Numbered from the stretch's first letter, positions 21,677 through 34,530 are shown. The stretch: DNA of 64,000 bases from Carallia brachiata (GCA_021464245.1 JADCRB010000106.1:896923-960922); one strand, 5' to 3'. Translations and numbers: made by a program. The notes: generated by a model not told the origin, from the sequence alone.

Positions 21677-24600
21677 ATGGCGGAAAATACTCGGCTCAAG
21701 ACGTTGGATGATCAATCTCGCAAACATGAGCAGCAGATCCAGATGATTTTGGAGAAACCGCAACCTCTTGAAGAGCTACCAGTCCAAATGCAAGCTATGA
21801 GTAACCTGTCGACTCAGATGCAAGCTATGGAAAAGAGTCAAGCGGAAACACAGTCTTCATTGAAGCAACTATTGGAGATGTTGGGTACTCGTGACCCACT
21901 CTAGCTTCGGGAAAGAGGTACAATGAACGATGGTCCAGCGATGCCCACTACTCGAGGGCTCTTACCCACTCCCAGGATCCAAGCTCTGGAAACAGGGGAT
22001 AACAATAACAATCGAGGCAATCATGGTGTTACTAAAGGGGTAGTTACAACTCCAAAACCTCCCAAGCTCAAGCTACCCGTGTTCGATGGAGACAATCCTT
22101 GTGGATGGCTAAGGAAGTGCCAACGCTACTTTCGTTACTATGGCATCGCAGAAGCGGAATGGCTAGATACAGTGGCTATGCATGTCGATGGCTTGGCAGA
22201 CACATGGTTCCAAGGATGGTTGGCGGCTAATCCTCAGGGGACGTGGAAATTGTTTGAGAGGGACCTTTTCCGACGATTTGGAGACCCAACACAGCCTGAT
22301 GCAGATGAGGAATTCCATAAACTTCGTCAATCTGGTTCTGTGCGGAAGTACCACGAACAGTTTGAGGAGATTCGCTCTATGGTAGTGGCCACATATCCTA
22401 CTATTCCTGATTCGTTCTTTGTTTCTAAATTTCAGTGCGGACTCAACGATGAAATCCGCCCAATTATTAAGATGCACAAGTCACTAACTCTTGAGGCCGC
22501 ATATGAGTGTGCATGTCTTCGAAAATTGCTGTTGAACCCTCTGGAAGAAAGGAAAATTAAATAAAAATGCCAGTGCAGGGAATCAGGTCTCACAATTTCA
22601 TTCCAAAACTTCGGCAGTCGACGGAAAGGAATCAATAAAGGAGACTCCAAAACTTGATAAAAAGACGTGGGAAGAGGCCAAACGTGCTGGAATTTGTTTC
22701 CGGTGTGGGGATAAATACACTTTGGGCCATCAATGCCAGAAGAAACAGTTTCATTTGATAGAGGCTCAAGAGGTGACTGAAGGTGGTGATATGGTGGCTG
22801 ATGAACCGATTACAGTCGGAACCAGAAAGGAAACAGTTGGTGAAATTTCCTTGAACGCCATAACTGGAAGTGCAGGGCACCGGACATTAAAGCTACTCGG
22901 TTACGTCGGTCGAAAGAAACTGGTAATTTTGATCGATTCCGGCAGCACACACAGCTTCTTGGATACCAAGGTAGCCCGAAGTTTGCCTTGCCAGCTCAAT
23001 TCCACAGCATCGATGGTTATCACAGTAGCGAATGGTGAACGGCTTGCTAGTACCGAAAGGTGTTCACAGTTCACATGGAATATGCAAGGACACACCTTCT
23101 CTGTGGATTTCAGGTTGATTCCATTGGGCTCGTGTGATATTGTGTTGGGGGCTGATTGGCTTGCTGATTACAGCCCGTTGGTTTTGGACCTTAAGACAAT
23201 GCGACTTTCTTTTGTTAAAGATGGCCAGCCCATTATGCTAATAGGTGTGACTGCTGACTCTAGGCCAAAACCCATTACAGAAAAGAAGATTGATGCACTA
23301 TTAAAAAAGGAAAATTTCAGTACCCAAGCCCATTTGCTCACCATGGAGGTTGTTTCTACTCCAACAGAAATTCCTATCGAGCTGCAAGCATTGATAACAG
23401 AATTCAAAGACGTCTTTGCTGAGCCCCACTCACTACCTCCTGCAAGAGATCAGGATCATCAGATTCCTCTGCTTCCTGAAGCTCGGCCAATTAACGTTCG
23501 TCCTTATCGATACCCAAACTATCTCAAGACAGAAATTGAACACCAAGTTCAAGAGATGCTTCATTTAGAGCTAATTCGGAATAGCTCCAGTCCCTTTGCC
23601 TCAGCAGTTCTGTTGGTTAAGAAGAAAGGCAGAACATGGCGATTCTGTGTTGATTATCGTCACTTGAACAACATCACCGTGAAGGACAAGTTTCCAATTC
23701 CCATCATCGATGACCTCTTGGACGAACTTCATGGCTCACAGATCTTCTCTAAGCTGGACCTCCGAGCAGGGTATCACCAGATTAGAGTCAAGGAGCCTGA
23801 CATACCCAAGACGGCTTTCCGCACGCATCATGGACACTGCGAATTCCAGGTAATGCCTTTTGGGCTCACCAACGCCCCAGCCACCTTTCAATCCCTTATG
23901 AATTCTATCTTTGAATCCTTGCTGCGGAAGTATCTGCTTGTGTTCTTTGATGACATATTAATATATAGCCCGTCCATGAGTGACCATGTTGATCATCTAC
24001 GGTCAATTTTGCTACTCTTGAGGCAACACCGCTTATTTGCTAAACTCTCCAAGTGCTCATTCGGGCAATAAAAAATAGAGTACCTTGGTCATGTGATTTC
24101 GGCATCCGGGGTCTCCATAGATGATACAAAGGTTGAAGCAATGCGGAACTGGCTTATTCCGACGTCTGTCAAGAGCCTTAGAGGATTTTTGGGGCTCACT
24201 GGATATTACCGTAAGTTTGTGAAAGATTATGGAATTTTGAGTAAACCATTAACTGATCTTCTTAAAAAGAATAGCTTCCAATGGAGCCAGGATGCACAGG
24301 GAGCCTTTGAAAGACTTAAGGATGCTATGTGTCGAGCTCCAGTTTTAGCCTTGCCGGATTATAGCAAACCATTTGTGGTGGAAGCGGATGCGTGCGAAGC
24401 CGGGATGGGAGCTGTTCTCATGCAAGAAGGTCATCCTTTAGCCTACCTCAGCAAGCTCTTTAATGCCAAAAACAGGGGAATGTCCATTTATAAAAAGGAA
24501 TTTCTCGCTATTATCATGGCAGTTTCTAAATGGCGACACTACCTTGAGGGCCGACGACAGTTTATCATTAAGACGGACCACCAAAGCATTAAGCACCTCC

Positions 24601-26197
24601 TTCCGCAAAGGCTCCACATATATGTGCAGCAGAGAGGTATAACCAAGTTGTTGGGCTTAGACTACGTCATTCAATATAAAAAAGGATCTGAGAACCGAGC
24701 AGCGGATGCGTTGTCACGAAAAGAGGAAGGAAGCTGTCTTGCGGTCACTTCCATTGTTCCTCAATGGCTAGAAGAAGTCATGGCTAGCTATGAGGGTGAT
24801 GACTTGCTGCCAGAATTGATTTCGAAAGCGACAGAAGCTACTTCGGTGCAATCAAGGTATAGCTTTGAACGTGGTCTATTGAGAAGGAAGGGACAGATCT
24901 ATATCGGAAACAATGGGGAGTTGCGCATCCGCCTCATTAAAACCATGCATGATTCAGCCATAGGGGGGCATTCGGGTGTACGAGCTTCTCTTGCCAAGCT
25001 CAAACAATTCTTTTATTGGCCGAAAATGAAAAACAGTGTCCAACAATGGATTAAAAATTGTGAAGTGTGCCAACGTTGCAAGACGGAAACTGTGCCGTAT
25101 CCCGGATTACTACAGCCCCTTCCGATTCCTGACCGAGCTTGGGTTCAATCTCCATGGACTTCATAGAGGGCCTGCCGAACTCTGAAGGTAAAAATGTTAT
25201 TTGGGTAGTGGTCGATCGTTATACCAAATCAGCTCATTTCTTGGGACTTAGCCATCCTTTTACTGCTCCTCAAGTTGCAAGACTATTCCTTGAAAACACA
25301 TATAAGTTGCATGGTATGCCTCAGTCAATCGTATCAGACCGAGATCGAATCTTCACAAGTGAGTTCTGGCGGGAGCTTTTTCGACTAGAAGGAACGAAAT
25401 TACATCTCAGTTCCGCATACCACCCCCAATCCGATGGCCAAACCGAACGTCTTAATCATTGTCTTGAGAGCTATTTACGTTGTATGTGCTTCATGCGCCC
25501 CAAGCAGTGGTTTAAATGGCTTCCCTTAGCCGAATGGTGGTATAATTCTACCCACCACACTGCCATAAATATGACACCTTATGAGGCTTTATACAGGCAG
25601 CCACCTCCTCAGTTGACAATGCTTCCAGCAGCAAGCACTAAGGTCGCTACATTGGCAGAATTCTTGAAGGAACGTCAAGTTCTCTCTTCACTCTTGAGGG
25701 AGCAGCTACAACGCTCTCAACAGCGAATGAAATTTTATGCTGACCAGCACCGAAGCGAGAGGACGTTTGAAGTGGGGGATATGGTTTATTTAAAGCTCCA
25801 ACCGTATAAGCAATCCTCATTGGCTGTGCGTTCCAATCTTAAATTGGCTTCCAAGTTTTATGGTCCATATCCGGTGATTGCACGGGTCGGAACGGTGGCT
25901 TATAAATTGCAACTTCCTCCAGGCAGCTTGGTCCATCCGGTGTTCCACGTATCACTTTTAAAGAAGGCAGTGGGTCAACATGTGATGGTTTCTCCGAAGC
26001 TACCTGAAGTGAATGAGGGAGGACAATTCAAGGTTGCTCCACAAGCCATTTTGGGCAGGAGAATGGTCAAGAGGAACAACAAGCCCGTCATTCAAGTTCT
26101 AGTTCATTGGGTGAGCATGACTACTGAAGAAGCAACTTGGGAAGACTTTTCTGTTATGGAATCGCAATTTCCAGATTTCGTTTTTGACAGTCCTTGA
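21677..26197 (+). pseudogene. gag-pol polyprotein, four lesions, copy 2
   Basis: Starts MAENTRLKTLDDQ. Domains: coiled-coil-like gag N-terminus; retroviral-type gag (QRYFRYYGIAEAEWLDTVAMH region); zinc knuckle 22,695-22,736; protease DSGS 22,935-22,946; RT with FFDD at 23,943-23,954; RNase H; integrase with CEVCQRC, MDF, SDRD and QTERLN; chromodomain-like tail (VLVHWVSMTTEEATWEDF). Lesions: TAG 21,902-21,904, frameshift near 22,541, TAA 24,069-24,071, and a 2-base loss near 25,147 between the zinc finger and the first integrase Asp. It is not translatable as one protein. Confidence 0.93.
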
Positions 26198-26213
26198 GGA
26201 CAAGGACTTGCTG

Positions 26214-26225
26214 AGCAGGGGAAGA
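26214..26225 (+). other. Polypurine tract, copy 2
   Basis: AGCAGGGGAAGA abutting the 3' LTR. Confidence 0.85.
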
Positions 26226-26583
26226 TGTTAGGATCCACTGGTATGGAAGGGTCTAGCCTCATATCTTGCAGTCAACGGAGCCCAAGCCCAAGTAGTAGTC
26301 CTAGTTAAATAAGATCAGTCCAAGTGAATTCGGGAAATGTTGCTGTAATTATCCTTTTGTTATTTCTGTTTGTCTTTAATTATCCTTATCCTGTTTCCGT
26401 TTGTTCAATTTCAATTCTGGTAGTGCCGACTCTGATCTCTTCGAGTCACCATATAAGCTTGTAAGGAGGAAGAAGTTGGCTATGGGAAAAATAATGATTA
26501 TTCTGCTCTAAGATTTTCTCTTTTCTTTTATCCAGTTCTTCTCCTTCTATTTATTCCTCTCCTTCTTTCTTTTGATCCTTACA
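26226..26583 (+). repeat. 3' LTR, copy 2
   Basis: 358 bp with the 3'-type markers GGTCTAGCC and CAACGGAG; ends CCTTACA. Confidence 0.93.
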
Positions 26584-26590
26584 GGTAAGC
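26570..26590 (+). promoter_or_regulatory. LTR-made composite splice site (CAG|GTAAGC), copy 2
   Basis: Same junction as at 13,205: pyrimidine run, CTTACA from the LTR, G from the target duplication, then GTAAGC. The junction AG|GT lies at 26,584/26,585. Confidence 0.5.
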
Positions 26591-27363
26591 TATAATCTCT
26601 GTTTTGTATGAGAGATTTTTCCATTTTGCTTTTTGAATACTTGATTGGCTTTTTGTCCCATGTTGTCTTGCTGAGTACTGACAATTCTGACTCATGTTAG
26701 CTTGGAAACCCTGAGATGAGAATGTAAAGGGCCCTGATAGTTTCATAATGGAGATTAAAATAAAGGAAAATGGCTCTGAATCAAGTTTTCCCTGCTCTGA
26801 AAACTGCTGCAGCTGCTAGGTTATGGATTGTTTTGCATACTAAATGAATACTTTGATCAAATCTAATGTATTTTGGGTCCATTTGTTTGCTGAAAAATAA
26901 TTTGTCTTAGTAAAATATTTGTTCAGTAAAATTTTTGCAGGAAAAATAAATTATTTTCTGTTGTTTGACTGTGATGCTGAAAATTTTTCCGTTTGTTTGC
27001 TGGAATATCTGTGGCTTGTTTATGGAGTGAGGGCACGATTGCATTTTGTCAGCTGTGAACATATTCGCAGCCTTGATCACCTTACAAAGACAACCTATTG
27101 TGTGTGTGTGTGTGTATCATCTAAAACTTGTCAAACAGTTGCTCCATTTGTCATGATGGATATACAATCTCATGTTGGCCCTTTACCTGGAAACTTTTAG
27201 AAGAGTAATTTTGCTGGCGTCATAGTAAATGAAGCGTACATTTGTTGAGAATAAGTCTTGCCTGATCTGGGATAAACACGAGGCCTTGACACTTATGTTG
27301 CTATTCTGCGGGAACCAGGTTTTCCAAATGATATTGTTCATGGAACACCTCATTCTTGAGTGA
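26589..27363 (+). other. Intron-like DNA after retrotransposon copy 2
   Basis: Equivalent of 846-1,625 with the longer tttgtatgagagat form. It includes a (TG)n run at about 27,099-27,115. No gene is seen. Confidence 0.4.
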
Positions 27364-27510
27364 GAACGGTTGCATTTGTCTGCTGAATATGAGATGAAGA
27401 ATGGGATATTCCGGGTGAAGGATGCTGGAGATTCTTCTGATGAAAACTTGGCTACAGAGATGTCACAATTTGGTGATTCCGACTGTGAAGAAGACACATA
27501 CTGCAAGTAG
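27364..27510 (+). other. Exon-like acidic ORF, open copy
   Basis: Reads ..MKNGIFRVKDAGDSSDENL..GDSDCEEDTYCK then TAG. It is open throughout and differs by several amino acids from the 1,626 copy. Identity is unknown. Confidence 0.35.
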
Positions 27511-28574
27511 AGGAATGTTTTACAGAATAGACATCAAGTTAGGAAAAAGAAATCCAAGGTTAATTTATGTCTTCTTCGCCATTGCAGGCTTGATTTCTTT
27601 ATCAATTGCTGAATTCATGGATTAGATTTTCATTTTGCTGTTTTTTATTTAACATGTCATAGTTATGCCTACCTCTTATGGCACCAGATTGAAAGGTACC
27701 AATTGATATCTAGAAATTGAATATGAGAAAATTGGGATCTAAACCCAAATATAGCGTAGAAGCATTGTACTATGCAGATTAAGTGTCATGGGAAATGACA
27801 GCTTTATTCGGATTTTTAAACACTTGATTTGAAGCTTAAAGTAAGACTTGTCCAGGTTTTTTTGGAATGGAAATAGGACCGAGGAGCTGAAAGTGTGAGT
27901 TTAGGACAAGCTGGTAGTATTTAGAAATCGGTGAGTGGCGAAACTAGATATATATGTAGAGTCATTGAGACTTTAGAATAGAAATTAGGACAATCTGATG
28001 CGTAAATGACTGTTTTTGAGACAAATAAAGAATTAACCAGTGTCCTGTTCAGACTGTTTTAAGCATACAGCGGCTAAACAGAGTTTGTTATGTATGCAAC
28101 CATTGGATTTCCTTCTTTGCTGTGGCCATTATTTACAAATTATTGAAGATTAAGATGCATGAGGTACTTTGTTTAAGTGGAGAGTTGGTTCTTCTTTCCT
28201 TAAATACCACAAGAGAATTTCTTTTGCTTCTTGTGACAGATTTCTTTTGCGGCATCTGAGTTTCCTTATACTTATTTTAGTATGGAAATTTTCTTGAAAA
28301 GGCACTGGAAGATCTTATATGAGAAGCCACCTCAGGATAAAAATAAAAGCTGGACAATATGCCCACATGGATTTCCACAATGATAGATATACACATGGCC
28401 GTATTAATTACAAACACGGCCCATCACCAATGCACAATACTATTAACAACCGAGAAGGAAATGCTAAGAGCAAGCACACACACACGTACACAGACACACA
28501 TGTGTCTATATAAATACATATATACAACTGGAGCCATCATGCAGCAGCTAATAGGACGCGTTGATTCTCGAAAT
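27511..28574. other. Spacer before protease copy 4
   Basis: Same content as 1,773-2,834, with the unit phase boundary TGG|CCA at 28,125/28,126 and a CA run near 28,475. No supported gene. Confidence 0.5.
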
Positions 28575-29692
28575 TCATGTTGTAGGGTAAGATGCTTGCA
28601 TAGCAATTCCACAAAGTCCTTCCTTTGCATCAATATCTCTTTGCATCCTTATGTACCCTTCTTCACCCCATTGCGTGCCCCATGAGTTCTTCACCAGCCA
28701 ATACTTTATTCTGTTGCTTTCTCCATAGCCAATAGCTGCAACGCCATGGTCCAGATCAGTGCCACAATCTCCCGTAAAGATTCCACTTTCGTAGAATTGG
28801 AATTGGGAGCCTCCTGCATCAATGGCAACAGCAACTGGTTGCTTTGTAACTGCTTTCAACAAAGCTGCTTCGTTGTTAGCTGGCACATCTTCGTATCCAG
28901 TTATTTTTGCTGCGTGGTTGGATTCCTTGTTGGCGTTACAGTTGCCATCGGCTCCATTATAGGGGTAGTTAGTCTCAGTCGTCAGTCCACCGTTGTTTAT
29001 AATGAATTTGAAGGCATCATCCATTAAACCACCTTCGCAGCCTTGATCATCTCCTTTTGTGTCACAGTCTACAAGTTCTTGTTCGGAAAGCGAGATTAAT
29101 TTGTCAGTCGTTAGCTGAGTAATTCCTTCCATGGCTGCCACTGCTGAAAATGCCCAGCAAGATCCTGTGTTTTTTATTCATTAATAGAGATTAAGTATTG
29201 GCATATATAAAGCTTGTAGATCTAGCCAAGGTCTGAAATAATAAAAAGTTAGGACTTACCACATTGGCCTTGATTCTTGATGGGTGTTACAGCTCCTTTT
29301 TGCCTCCAGTCCATGGAAGCTGGCGCTGCAGTAACATTCTCATATCGGAATGGACCTGCCTGAGCTGAACACATGTGACCTTTAAATCTATTTCTCGAGT
29401 TTTTGAATTCTTCATTTGTTAGGTCTGCAAACTGATTAATTCCAAGCTTGTAAGGCTTGTTTCCAGCAGCATTAAACGATTCTATGAATGCTACATTCTG
29501 CTTGAAAATCTTGTAGCGCATCTCCTTCTCATTGTTGTCCTTATAGACGCGTCCATTACGGGCCATCCACTCCTCGTGCCTCTGATGCATTATTGCATCT
29601 TCAAGAGTACGAGCTGCAGATTGAGATGCCAAAGCTAGCATAATGAATATGAAGGCAAAAAGAATGCTTTGGTTTTGAGTTTTGAACTCCAT
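28575..29692 (-). CDS. SAG12/SAG39-like papain-type cysteine protease, intact (copy 4)
   Basis: Exon 1 is 29,260-29,692 and exon 2 is 28,575-29,164, with a 95-base GT-AG intron. It encodes the same 340 residues as the 16,196-17,313 gene; only two silent exon-1 differences were seen (Asn AAT/AAC and Arg CGT with a neighbouring Ala GCT/GCC). Signal peptide, I29 prodomain, Cys147/His284/Asn304 and GCEGG are all present. The unit has no retrotransposon. Near-identity points to very recent duplication, gene conversion or assembly copying. Confidence 0.92.
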
Positions 29693-30975
29693 TGTAATTG
29701 TAAGTATATTGAACTGAGAATGTAAAGCAGGGCACATGGATTCTGCATTGCTTCTGGGCTTTTATACAGAAGCTTCTCCTCTAATGTTCACTATGTTACA
29801 AATTAGGATATTCATTTCACGTTTGCGTGGACCAAAAATACTTTTGATTGGGCTCCCAAAATTGTTGTGATTTTATTTGTCTCTTTATGTGATATGATGA
29901 CCTATGTTCTGTTATCTTGATTACTTGTGGAACTGCTTAACTGATAAATTAATCTGTTTTGCATGTAGACAGAGGGCTTTCCCTATAGAAAAAAATAACT
30001 GTAAGTACTGCTCTTAACGTGCCGTTTCGTTTGTTTTTTATGGGCATTGTGTTGGCGAACGATCAAAAGATTACAAATTGGTTGCCGTATCAGAAGCTCC
30101 TTTTGGCCCATCAGAAAAAGAGCCGTACTGAAGTTTACATAACAAGAGCACTGTGCAGTATTCACGTCATGCATCCATGCGTACGAAAAAGGATTTAGTT
30201 TGATTACGTAAGTATATTGTGTGAGATAATTAAGAAGAACGTAATCTATTTAATAATACTTAAAAGTTTGTTTGTTTTCTTTTTTTTTCTTCTCAAATTT
30301 AATATATCTTTTACGATTTGACGATTTATATTATTACATATTTATAGTGTGCCTTTTTATTTGTCACCAACAATATTTTGATAAGTTTGCTCTAGAACTT
30401 CAGAGAAAGCCTAATAAAATCTTGACCTTTCATTATAATTAAATGGAACAATTAGAGATAAACCAAAAAAAATCATTAAAATGATATTTATGATTCAAAT
30501 ACACAAGTTAATATCTTTTACTTCCACTTTCCTTTTTTCCTTTAAATTCAAATTGTTTTTCTTTTTTTTTTTTTTGTCTCTTTTTTTCCCTTTTTGGGAT
30601 TATATTCTTTTAGATCATTAAGATCTTAAATTCCCCCCCCCCCCCCAAAAAAAAAAAACTCATATAAGTGTCAAAAAAAAAAAAAAAAAGAAGAGAGCCT
30701 ATCTTGTACTCGTTCTACGCCATTTATTTATCAAGTTACGCATTTGAAACAAATAAAGGTGAGTGAACAAAAAAATATTGAAAACAAAACCCATATCTTC
30801 ATATACATCATTCATTCGTAATAAATGGTCAAAGATTTTATCGTTATCCTCTCGAGTTAAGGACCTAATCGAGTAAGAAAATCCTTAATTGGCATCATGA
30901 TTAAATTTTCCATTAATCATGGTCGCCGCAATAATAGCACATGAGTTCGAAAATTTAGTTTTGGTTTAACTGTGG
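29693..30975 (-). other. 5' flank of protease copy 4
   Basis: Promoter-side DNA nearly identical to 17,314-18,590: TATA box, TTGACC near 30,422, poly-C/poly-A at 30,633-30,658. No ORF is convincing. Confidence 0.45.
29759..29767 (-). promoter_or_regulatory. TATA box of protease copy 4
   Basis: GTATAAAAG on the minus strand, 67 bases upstream of the ATG, in the same position as in copy 3. Confidence 0.6.
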
Positions 30976-31375
30976 ACACGTGTTATGGGTCAGGCTGCAA
31001 AGAGTTTGGGCCAAAAAGATTACGAAGTTTAAATCCGGCCCAACCTCGGTCTAGCCCAATTTTGGCAAATTCTAGTCCATTTCGATAGGATTTTTGAGCC
31101 AACGTCACAAAGATTCCCCGTTCATCGGCTGTGCACACTCTTTGGTTCCGAACATCTTGCGGGATTCTGGAAAACATGCTAGCCATCAGGAACCTATAAA
31201 TGGAAGCACAGCATTTTTGAGCACGTTTCCAAGGCCTTCAATCAATCCAAGCTTTATCGTAGAAGCATTCGAGGCAGGCGATTGCGAGATGTTAATTAAA
31301 ACTCTCGGGCCTCCATTAGCAGTAGTTACTTATAGCTGCTACTAAGAGAGAGATTGTCTGCAGCAATTTTACCGA
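30976..31375 (+). promoter_or_regulatory. Promoter-like block: G-box and TATA box
   Basis: CACGTG 30,977-30,982 and TATAAAT 31,195-31,201, followed by the short MLIKTLGPPL ORF (one His to Tyr change). Conserved in all four units. Confidence 0.35.
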
Positions 31376-31492
31376 AAGTAATCATCTCGTATTTTATATG
31401 TTTACTTTCTATTTTTCTTCTTTTACACATTGTTCTGATTTTATCATGCAATGCGGCGCGATATAAATCGTCTGATCATGTGGTTAATGTAG

Positions 31493-31942
31493 GAAATAGA
31501 ACCTCGGAAAGATCTTCCTCCAGCACTTGCGGCCTCTTTACACGCTACGGCTTCCATTCCGTCATATGATGGGCTATCCAGTATCTCATTACCTGCAGAA
31601 CCTGCTGACACCCCAACCTCAGTGGGCCACGCAACGGAGACCAATTCTTCCCAATGTATGAGAGGGATGTCTCAACATGCAAGTGGCTCCCTTGTATCAC
31701 TAATGAGCCAGGGAGCACAGCAAGTTTCTCCTTCCCCTTTGAACAAAACTTGGATTCCTGCATCTGAAGAGAAATCATGTGGGTATGAGCCATCAAGAGT
31801 TCAAGACAATTTTAGACTGCCACCAGCTAGTTCAGTAAGCATGAATTCTCATCATAGGCCTGCTTCGGTTGGGCACGATTCTGCTTTATTTGTTACAAGA
31901 GGCGATTTTTCTAAGCGTCAGCGTGGACAAGCAGAACAATAG
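31493..31942 (+). other. Ser/Pro-rich coding-like exon, open copy
   Basis: 450 bases, 149 open codons then TAG. It differs from 5,753-6,196 by in-frame changes (EEKSCGYEPSRVQDN against EDKSSGCEPSGHN). In-frame length change alongside substitutions supports a coding origin. The second exon-like piece is at 32,042-32,150. No family is recognised. Confidence 0.45.
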
Positions 31943-32150
31943 GTTTTAGCTATATTTAACTGTAGGTATTGCCAGAAAAATGAATTACATAGGCATTTGG
32001 GCAATACTGTAACATATTTCTGATTTTGTTCTTTTTATTAGGAAGAATGTCATTCCTCTGCAGGAAGTGACACATCCATCTGGCAACTCTTTTGTATCCC
32101 CAAAGAGGAGACTGTGGTGGAGACAAGTCATTGCCTTAAACCCTGGATAA

Positions 32151-32749
32151 TTTTATGACGAGGGCAGTTACATGTTTTGATTATTTTCTCTTGAAATTCA
32201 TTTCAGACGCAATTATAATTGTTATTTTTTAAATATAAAAATAATAAATATTTTAAAAATATTAATTCTAATTTAAAAAATGACAATCTCAATTTCACTA
32301 AATACAAAATTCGACACATAAATTACAGAGATATCAACTTTTATTCTTTTATAATACCCCAAAAATTTGGTGTCGGTGTTGAATGGCACTTTTTGCCAAA
32401 TAACGGAAAGGATACAAAGCCGCAGCCGTAGAAAAAGTTAGACGTGAAATTGACCGGATGCTTTTCTCTTTTATAAAAAACGAAAGTGTTTCTTATCTAT
32501 GTTTTTGTTGCTAAAAGAAAGTCAGACCATTGTACAGTGTTAACTTTGTATTTTACTTTTTAATTATATCAGCCAAATAATGTATGATTATGTGTATTAT
32601 TTGATAAGAAATACAAGTAAAATTAATAAAAAAAATAATATAAATAAAATAAATAAATTATGTGAATTAATGTCTAAAACTTGTAAGGTACTGTCCTTAA
32701 TGATTCAGTCTTTAAAGTTCATAAAAATGAATAATGATTATACTGACTA
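32151..32749. other. AT-rich spacer
   Basis: Equivalent to 6,405-7,004. No gene or RNA is recognised. Confidence 0.6.
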
Positions 32750-33154
32750 GATTGACCGAAAAGTCTGAATGATCTCAAAAATAGTAAAATGTAGCAGAGA
32801 AGTATGTATAGAAGGAAGAGTATCTGAAGGAGGAGGAGATAAGTATGTGCTAAATTGACTGAAAAGTCTGAATAGTCTTAAAAATAGCAAAATACAGCAG
32901 AGAAGTATGTACAAGAAGAAGAGTATTTAAAAGAGGAACAGATAAGTATATGCTAGATTGACCGAAAAGTAATGGTATGAATGGTCTCAAAAATAATAAA
33001 ATACAGTAGAAAAATATGTGTAGAGAAATATGTGTAGGATGAGGAGATAAGCATCTGCAGCAGAAAGTAAAGAAGAGTATCTAAAGAAGGAGGAGGAAGG
33101 AGGTGCTAGATTGACCGGAATGCGCGGAGAAGTACAGGACGAAGAGTATAAGAT
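32750..33154. repeat. GATTGACCG minisatellite, longest array
   Basis: Four units start at about 32,750, 32,853, 32,956 and 33,109. The first spacings are both about 103, which shows the basic period. It has one unit more than the arrays in the retrotransposon-bearing units. Confidence 0.75.
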
Positions 33155-33177
33155 GGGGGGGGGGGGGGGGGGGGGGG
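33155..33177. repeat. Poly-G tract
   Basis: 23 uninterrupted G, at the same place as the tract at 239-267. Sequence just after it differs (a GGAAGAAGAGTATATTTGAA stretch is present only at 268). Confidence 0.9.
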
Positions 33178-33615
33178 TAAGGAGGAGATGTTATTGAAAT
33201 TGGGTTGCCTAACATTTTTTATAAGTTTTATATTTTGTGAAAACGTAAAATATATATTAATTTATAAATAAATAATACATAATTTTTTTATTTTATGTAA
33301 AATTTTAATATTTATATATATATATTCTTTTATTAAATATTATTTATTTATTTTTATATATAAAATTTAAATCTTTTAAAATATTTTTTATTTTTCTAAC
33401 ATTATTTGGCATGGTGGGTTCAAGAAAAAAAAAAAAAAAAAGCCTGTTATCTCGGCTAAAACCCCAATCACAACAGCCCTGTTTTACTTTGCCAGCGGCT
33501 TAAATTTGCGATTCAAATTGAGATTAACTCCCCCAAGACTTCAAAAAAATATGAATGAGACACCCTCAAATTATGAATTTTATGATTGAGCTGTGAATCC
33601 CCAAATTCTTGAGAG
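33178..33615. other. AT-rich spacer before the acidic exon
   Basis: AT-rich DNA ending TTCTTGAGAG. It is the same type as 268-710 and differs from the GACAG acceptor form of the retrotransposon-bearing units. Confidence 0.55.
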
Positions 33616-33746
33616 GTAGTTATCGGGAAAAGACATTATTGTTAGATGGTGCTGTCTCAGAGGAAGAAGAACAGAGCAGGGGAAGGCGCAGAAACAGAGA
33701 GAAGCCGATTCCATTATCTTTGTTGAGAAAAGCATCGGTATTAAAG
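33616..33746 (+). other. Acidic/basic exon with intact empty insertion site
   Basis: 131-base exon ending ATTAAAG|GTAAGC, which shows the pre-insertion donor. One change gives GAVSEEEE instead of GADSEEEE. This is the reference for the unoccupied retrotransposon target. Confidence 0.5.
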
Positions 33747-34530
33747 GTAAGCTATAATCTCTGTTTTGTATGAGAGATTTTTCCATTTTGCTTTTTGAAT
33801 ACTTGATTGGCTTTTTGTCCCATGTTGTCTTGCTGAGTACTGATAATTCTGACTCATGTTAGCTTGGAAACCCTGAGATGAGAATGTAAAGGGCCCAGAT
33901 AGTTTCATAACGGAGATTAAAATAAAGGAAAATGGCTCTGAATCGAGTTTTCCCTGCTTTAGAAACTGCTGCAGCTGCTAGGTTATGGATTGTTTTGCAT
34001 ACTAAATGAATAGTTTGATCAAACCTAATATATTTTATCGTCAATTTGTTTGCTGAAAAATAATTTGGCTGTGTAAAATATTTGTTGAGTAAAATTTTTG
34101 CAGGGAAAATAAATTATTTTCCGTTGTTTGGCTGTGATACTGAAAAATTTTTCCGCTTGTTTCTGGAATATCTGTAGCTTGTTTGACGGAATGAGGCCAC
34201 AATTCCATTCCGTCAGCTGTGAACATATTCGCAGCGTTGATCACCTTACAAAGACAACCTATTGTGTGTGTGTGTGTGTGTATCGTCTAAAACTTGTCAA
34301 ACAGTTGCTCCATTTGTCATGATGGATATACAAGCTCATGTTGGCCCTTTACCTGGAAACTTTTAGAAGAGTAATTTTGCTGGCGTCATGGTAAATGAAG
34401 CGTACATTTGTTGAGAATAAGTCTTGCCTGATCTGGGATAAACATGAGGCCTTGACACTTATGTTGCTATTCTGCAGGAACCAGGTTTTCCAAATGATAT
34501 TTGTTCATAGAACGCCTCATTCTTGAGTGA
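33747..34530 (+). other. Intron-like DNA after the acidic exon
   Basis: Begins GTAAGCTATA. It has a (TG)n run at about 34,264-34,281, and is otherwise as 841-1,625. Confidence 0.4.

Larger units (their letters stand above)
21245..26583 (+). mobile_element. Ty3/gypsy chromovirus, Reina-like, copy 2 (least damaged)
   Basis: 5.34 kb with GGTAA duplications at 21,240-21,244 and 26,584-26,588. LTRs are 366 and 358 bp and differ at about 6 bases plus small indels by eye, which suggests a fairly young insertion. Pol keeps long open blocks but has two stops and two frameshifts. The insertion base is identical to copies 1 and 3, which excludes independent insertion. Confidence 0.94.
15747..28125. repeat. 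Tandem locus unit with intact protease and retrotransposon copy 2
   Basis: Unit of about 12.38 kb from CCA to TGG. It contains the intact protease at 16,196-17,313, the promoter-like block, coding-like exons, minisatellite, acidic exon and the retrotransposon copy with the fewest pol lesions (21,245-26,583). The first base directly follows the gap and is in the same phase as the end of the contig at 47,647. Confidence 0.85.
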
